Below are positions 7,579 to 9,323 of a stretch of DNA of 9,323 nucleotides, one piece after another (position 1 is the first letter of the stretch; every line of letters begins with the position of its first letter). The stretch covers positions 1-9,323 of the forward strand of contig QIEB01000508.1 of assembly GCA_003229495.1 (NCBI GenBank), given 5' to 3'. The translations under genes were made by a program, and so were the position numbers. Source of the stretch: Flammeovirgaceae bacterium (GTDB lineage: Bacteria > Bacteroidota > Bacteroidia > Cytophagales > Cyclobacteriaceae). Under the pieces are notes generated by a model that saw nothing but the letters and a program-made list of their open reading frames with translations, was not told where the DNA came from and did no database searches.

Positions 7579-7613
7579 GCATGGGGCATGCTTTCTGAGT
7601 GATCTTCACTCAG
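7579..7613. terminator. Two adjacent small hairpins between convergent genes (candidate bidirectional terminator)
   Basis: Directly after the MoxR stop lie two perfect inverted repeats. The first is GCATG / GGG loop / CATGC at 7579-7591, followed by TTT. The second is CTGAGTG / ATCTT loop / CACTCAG at 7595-7613, followed by TTAATAATT. The second stem contains the stop codon of the convergent lipoprotein gene. The position between two converging genes fits transcription termination in both directions. Neither hairpin has a strong uninterrupted T run, so efficient intrinsic termination is uncertain. Confidence 0.45.
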
Positions 7614-8038
7614 TTAATAATTGTCAATAGATCACCTTGAAGTATGGTATTATAAAGCCGCAAAGGCAGACTCGCTGGCCCGCCAGTAGGAAAGCCGTCG
7701 AAGTTAAAGGTACTTGTGCAACAGGTATCTATTAAGAACAGACCACTTCCGTCTACCTTAACACGGGCACATGCGTTCAATGGTTCAAAGGAGCAATTTC
7801 TTTCAAAGGCCCGGTATTCGTTGTTTGATGCGTGGTATATAATAATTCCTCTTACTCCTCCCGAAATAGCTACATGACCTCCCACAAATTGTAAATTAAG
7901 ATACTGTTGATTGGTCAGGTTAATAGTTTCATTTACAATGGCCATGGGTATTTGGTCTTGGGGCCCAGTGCTTTCGCATGCCATCAGAAGAGAAGCCACG
8001 AGCAAGATGTGTATTACAAGTGCTTTACTAATATTCAT
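7610..8038 (-). CDS. Small lipoprotein with a Rieske-like fold but altered cluster ligands
   Basis: This is a predicted lipoprotein of 142 residues with signal peptide 1-20, lipobox LLMAC and lipidated Cys21. Its second half has the layout of a Rieske-like protein as seen in small Bacteroidota lipoproteins: a GGVRGIIIY strand, then AFERNCSFEP (78-86), ARVKVDGSGLFLI, TCCTSTFNFDG (105-115), GPASLPLRLY and a final strand. A true Rieske centre needs CxH in the first loop and CxxH in the second. Here the first loop reads Cys82-Ser-Phe84 and the second has Cys106-Cys107 with no histidine, so a [2Fe-2S] cluster is unlikely. Cys82, Cys90, Cys106 and Cys107 could form disulfides or bind another ligand; that is speculation. 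The ATG at 8038 was chosen over an upstream start at 8158 because it puts the signal peptide at the N terminus. It overlaps the dehydrogenase end by 11 nt, so it is probably co-transcribed. Confidence 0.78.
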   Translation of the reverse strand: MNISKALVIHILLVASLLMACESTGPQDQIPMAIVNETINLTNQQYLNLQFVGGHVAISGGVRGIIIYHASNNEYRAFERNCSFEPLNACARVKVDGSGLFLIDTCCTSTFNFDGFPTGGPASLPLRLYNTILQGDLLTIIN

Positions 8039-8879
8039 AGAACCCTTTCCCTGTTTTTCTGCCATGATGACCTGCCTCCACTTTCTGCTGTTGTATCCTG
8101 CTGGGTTGGAATTTTGGGTCGAAGTGAAATGATTCAAATATAGACTTGGTAACTGCAAAATTCGTATCTACTCCGATCAGGTCCATAAGTCTGAATGGAC
8201 CCATTCTAAAGCCAAAATTCTCCAGTAAGCTATCTACTACCTGGTGATCTGTGGCTTGTTCCTCCAATATTTTCAGACTTTCCACATAATAGTGCCTGGC
8301 CACCCGATTAACAATAAATCCGGGGGAATCATTTACAGTTACTGGAGTTTTACCAATATTTTTTGAAAATTCTCTCAGTGCCTCGATGACCTCCGGTCCA
8401 GTTTCACTGCCGCTTACTATTTCCACCAGCTTCATGATATGTGCCGGGTTGAAGAAATGAAGGCCGGCGATTTGTCCAGGTCGTTTCAAATGTGATGCGA
8501 TACGGGTAATAGGAATGGAGCTGGTATTGGTGGCAATTATGGTATGGTCACGGTTTATGGTTTCCAGTTTTAAAATTAAATCTGTCTTTATTTGTAGGTC
8601 TTCAACAACTGCCTCAATAATCAGATCACCTGTAACATTCATGATCTCGTCTATAACTACAATATTATTTAAGGTGTTCTCTTTCATCTGCCGGGACACT
8701 TTCCCCTTGACTACACCTACATCCAGATTTTCTGTGATCAGGTCCAACGCCTTCTTTAGTATAGACTCATTGATGTCGTATAATGTCACTTTATAACCAC
8801 CCATGGCTACTGCCTGAGCAATGTCCCTACCCATAGTGCCGGCACCTACTATTGCTACTTTTTCGATTGGAACTTTCAT
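8028..8879 (-). CDS. NAD-dependent 3-hydroxyacyl-CoA (3-hydroxybutyryl-CoA) dehydrogenase
   Basis: This is a cytoplasmic enzyme that oxidises (S)-3-hydroxyacyl-CoA to 3-oxoacyl-CoA with NAD+, or the reverse, in fatty-acid degradation, butanoate or phenylacetate metabolism. The protein is 283 residues, the normal size for the single-function Hbd/PaaH type. The Rossmann motif GAGTMG is at 12-17, with Asp35 at the end of strand 2, which favours NAD over NADP. Also seen are EAVVED (89-94), NTSS (118-121), HFFNP (141-145), SPGFIVNR (185-192) and a C-terminal KTGKGFYEY. The catalytic residues line up in spacing with human HADH Ser137, His158, Glu170 and Asn208 as Ser120, His141, Glu153 and Asn191, so the enzyme looks active. 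It starts 21 nt after the pheS stop and its end overlaps the lipoprotein start by 11 nt. The exact substrate chain length cannot be read from the sequence. Confidence 0.94.
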   Translation of the reverse strand: MKVPIEKVAIVGAGTMGRDIAQAVAMGGYKVTLYDINESILKKALDLITENLDVGVVKGKVSRQMKENTLNNIVVIDEIMNVTGDLIIEAVVEDLQIKTDLILKLETINRDHTIIATNTSSIPITRIASHLKRPGQIAGLHFFNPAHIMKLVEIVSGSETGPEVIEALREFSKNIGKTPVTVNDSPGFIVNRVARHYYVESLKILEEQATDHQVVDSLLENFGFRMGPFRLMDLIGVDTNFAVTKSIFESFHFDPKFQPSRIQQQKVEAGHHGRKTGKGFYEY

Positions 8880-8900
8880 TGAAGTATTTTAGGGACCTCG

Positions 8901-9323
8901 CTAGAATCCTAATGAGGCAAACTGTCTTAAAAATCTTACGTCGTTCTGCGTGAAGAGACGAAGGTCATTGATCTGATACTTAAGCATGGCCGTTCTCTCT
9001 ATCCCAAGGCCGGCGGCATAACCGGTATATTTTTGTGGATCAATGCCGCAATTCTCAAGAACATTAGGATCTACCATACCGGAGCCGCCAATTTCCACCC
9101 ACCCAGTGTACTTGCATATATTGCATCCTTGGCCTCTACAAATTAGACATGAAATATCAATTTCAGCGCTGGGTTCGGTAAATGGGAAAAATGAGGGTCT
9201 GAACCTGATCTTTACGTTCTTTCCAAACATCTCTCTGGCAAAATGAAACAATATTTGCTTCAGGTCCTTGAATCCAACATTTTCATCAACATAAAGTATC
9301 TCATATTGATGGAAAATACAATG
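8901..9323 (-). CDS. pheS: Phenylalanyl-tRNA synthetase alpha subunit, C-terminal part
   Basis: This is the catalytic alpha chain of the alpha2-beta2 class II enzyme that charges tRNA-Phe. Only the last 140 residues lie in the window. The frame is open through its right edge, beginning HCIFHQYE, so the gene is 5'-partial; a TTG at 9251 is only an internal codon. Class II motif 2 is seen in FRPSFFPFTEPSAEID, and motif 3 in GLGIERTAMLKY near the end. Between them is a four-cysteine stretch, CLICRGQGCNIC (CxxC-x4-CxxC), followed by KYTGWVEI. This is a known variant of bacterial PheS and may bind zinc. HQYEILYVDE corresponds to the phenylalanine-site region usually read HQVEGLYVDE. The protein ends in DVRFLRQFASLGF, a typical terminus. 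It is likely the first of the three minus-strand genes in this window to be transcribed. Confidence 0.96.
   Translation of the reverse strand, partial: HCIFHQYEILYVDENVGFKDLKQILFHFAREMFGKNVKIRFRPSFFPFTEPSAEIDISCLICRGQGCNICKYTGWVEIGGSGMVDPNVLENCGIDPQKYTGYAAGLGIERTAMLKYQINDLRLFTQNDVRFLRQFASLGF

Noticed and set aside
7907..8143. Plus-strand open frames opposite the lipoprotein and dehydrogenase ends
   Set aside because: They are antisense to genes with clear motifs and contain no domain features of their own.
8039..8158. Longer N-terminus for the Rieske-like lipoprotein starting at 8158
   Set aside because: The extra 40 residues are encoded within the dehydrogenase C-terminal region and would bury the lipoprotein signal peptide inside the protein.

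Overview
The window looks like chromosomal DNA from a member of the Bacteroidota, most likely a marine-type Cytophagales relative. This is inference from protein style. The genes are AT-leaning, starts show little or no Shine-Dalgarno, and there are several lipoproteins and signal peptides of the 'QAQ' type. The gene order (tandem parvulin chaperones followed by a MoxR ATPase) and the Rieske-like lipoprotein also fit my knowledge of that phylum. No mobile element, CRISPR array, tRNA or rRNA is visible.

Layout. Positions 1-2066 (+ strand) hold a three-gene partner-switching module: a GAF plus PP2C-type (SpoIIE/RsbU-like) phosphatase whose 5' end lies outside the window, a STAS-domain antagonist, and an RsbW-like histidine-kinase-fold ATPase that overlaps the STAS gene. 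After a 90-bp gap, 2157-7577 (+ strand) is a tightly packed run of three SurA/PpiC-family periplasmic foldase genes and a MoxR AAA+ ATPase. The foldases are a large lipoprotein with two intact parvulin domains, a lipoprotein of the same fold without catalytic histidines, and a SurA-like protein. The SurA-like gene carries a single-nucleotide frameshift near position 6130, inside its second parvulin domain. The sequence as given splits it into two reading frames, although the two halves join into one normal-looking protein of about 448 residues.

Two small hairpins at 7579-7613 separate this run from a convergent minus-strand group (7610-9323): pheS (3' part only), an NAD-dependent 3-hydroxyacyl-CoA dehydrogenase, and a small lipoprotein resembling a Rieske domain in which the usual iron-sulfur ligands are not preserved.

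How the genes fit together: the foldase cluster probably serves outer-membrane and periplasmic protein folding. The switch module would transmit a signal by STAS phosphorylation and dephosphorylation to a target that is not encoded here. The minus-strand genes are housekeeping or metabolic. I see no clearly new multi-gene defence or mobile system. The points most worth a second look are the surA frameshift, the ligand-depleted Rieske-like lipoprotein, the catalytically bare middle foldase, and the sigma-less partner-switching module.
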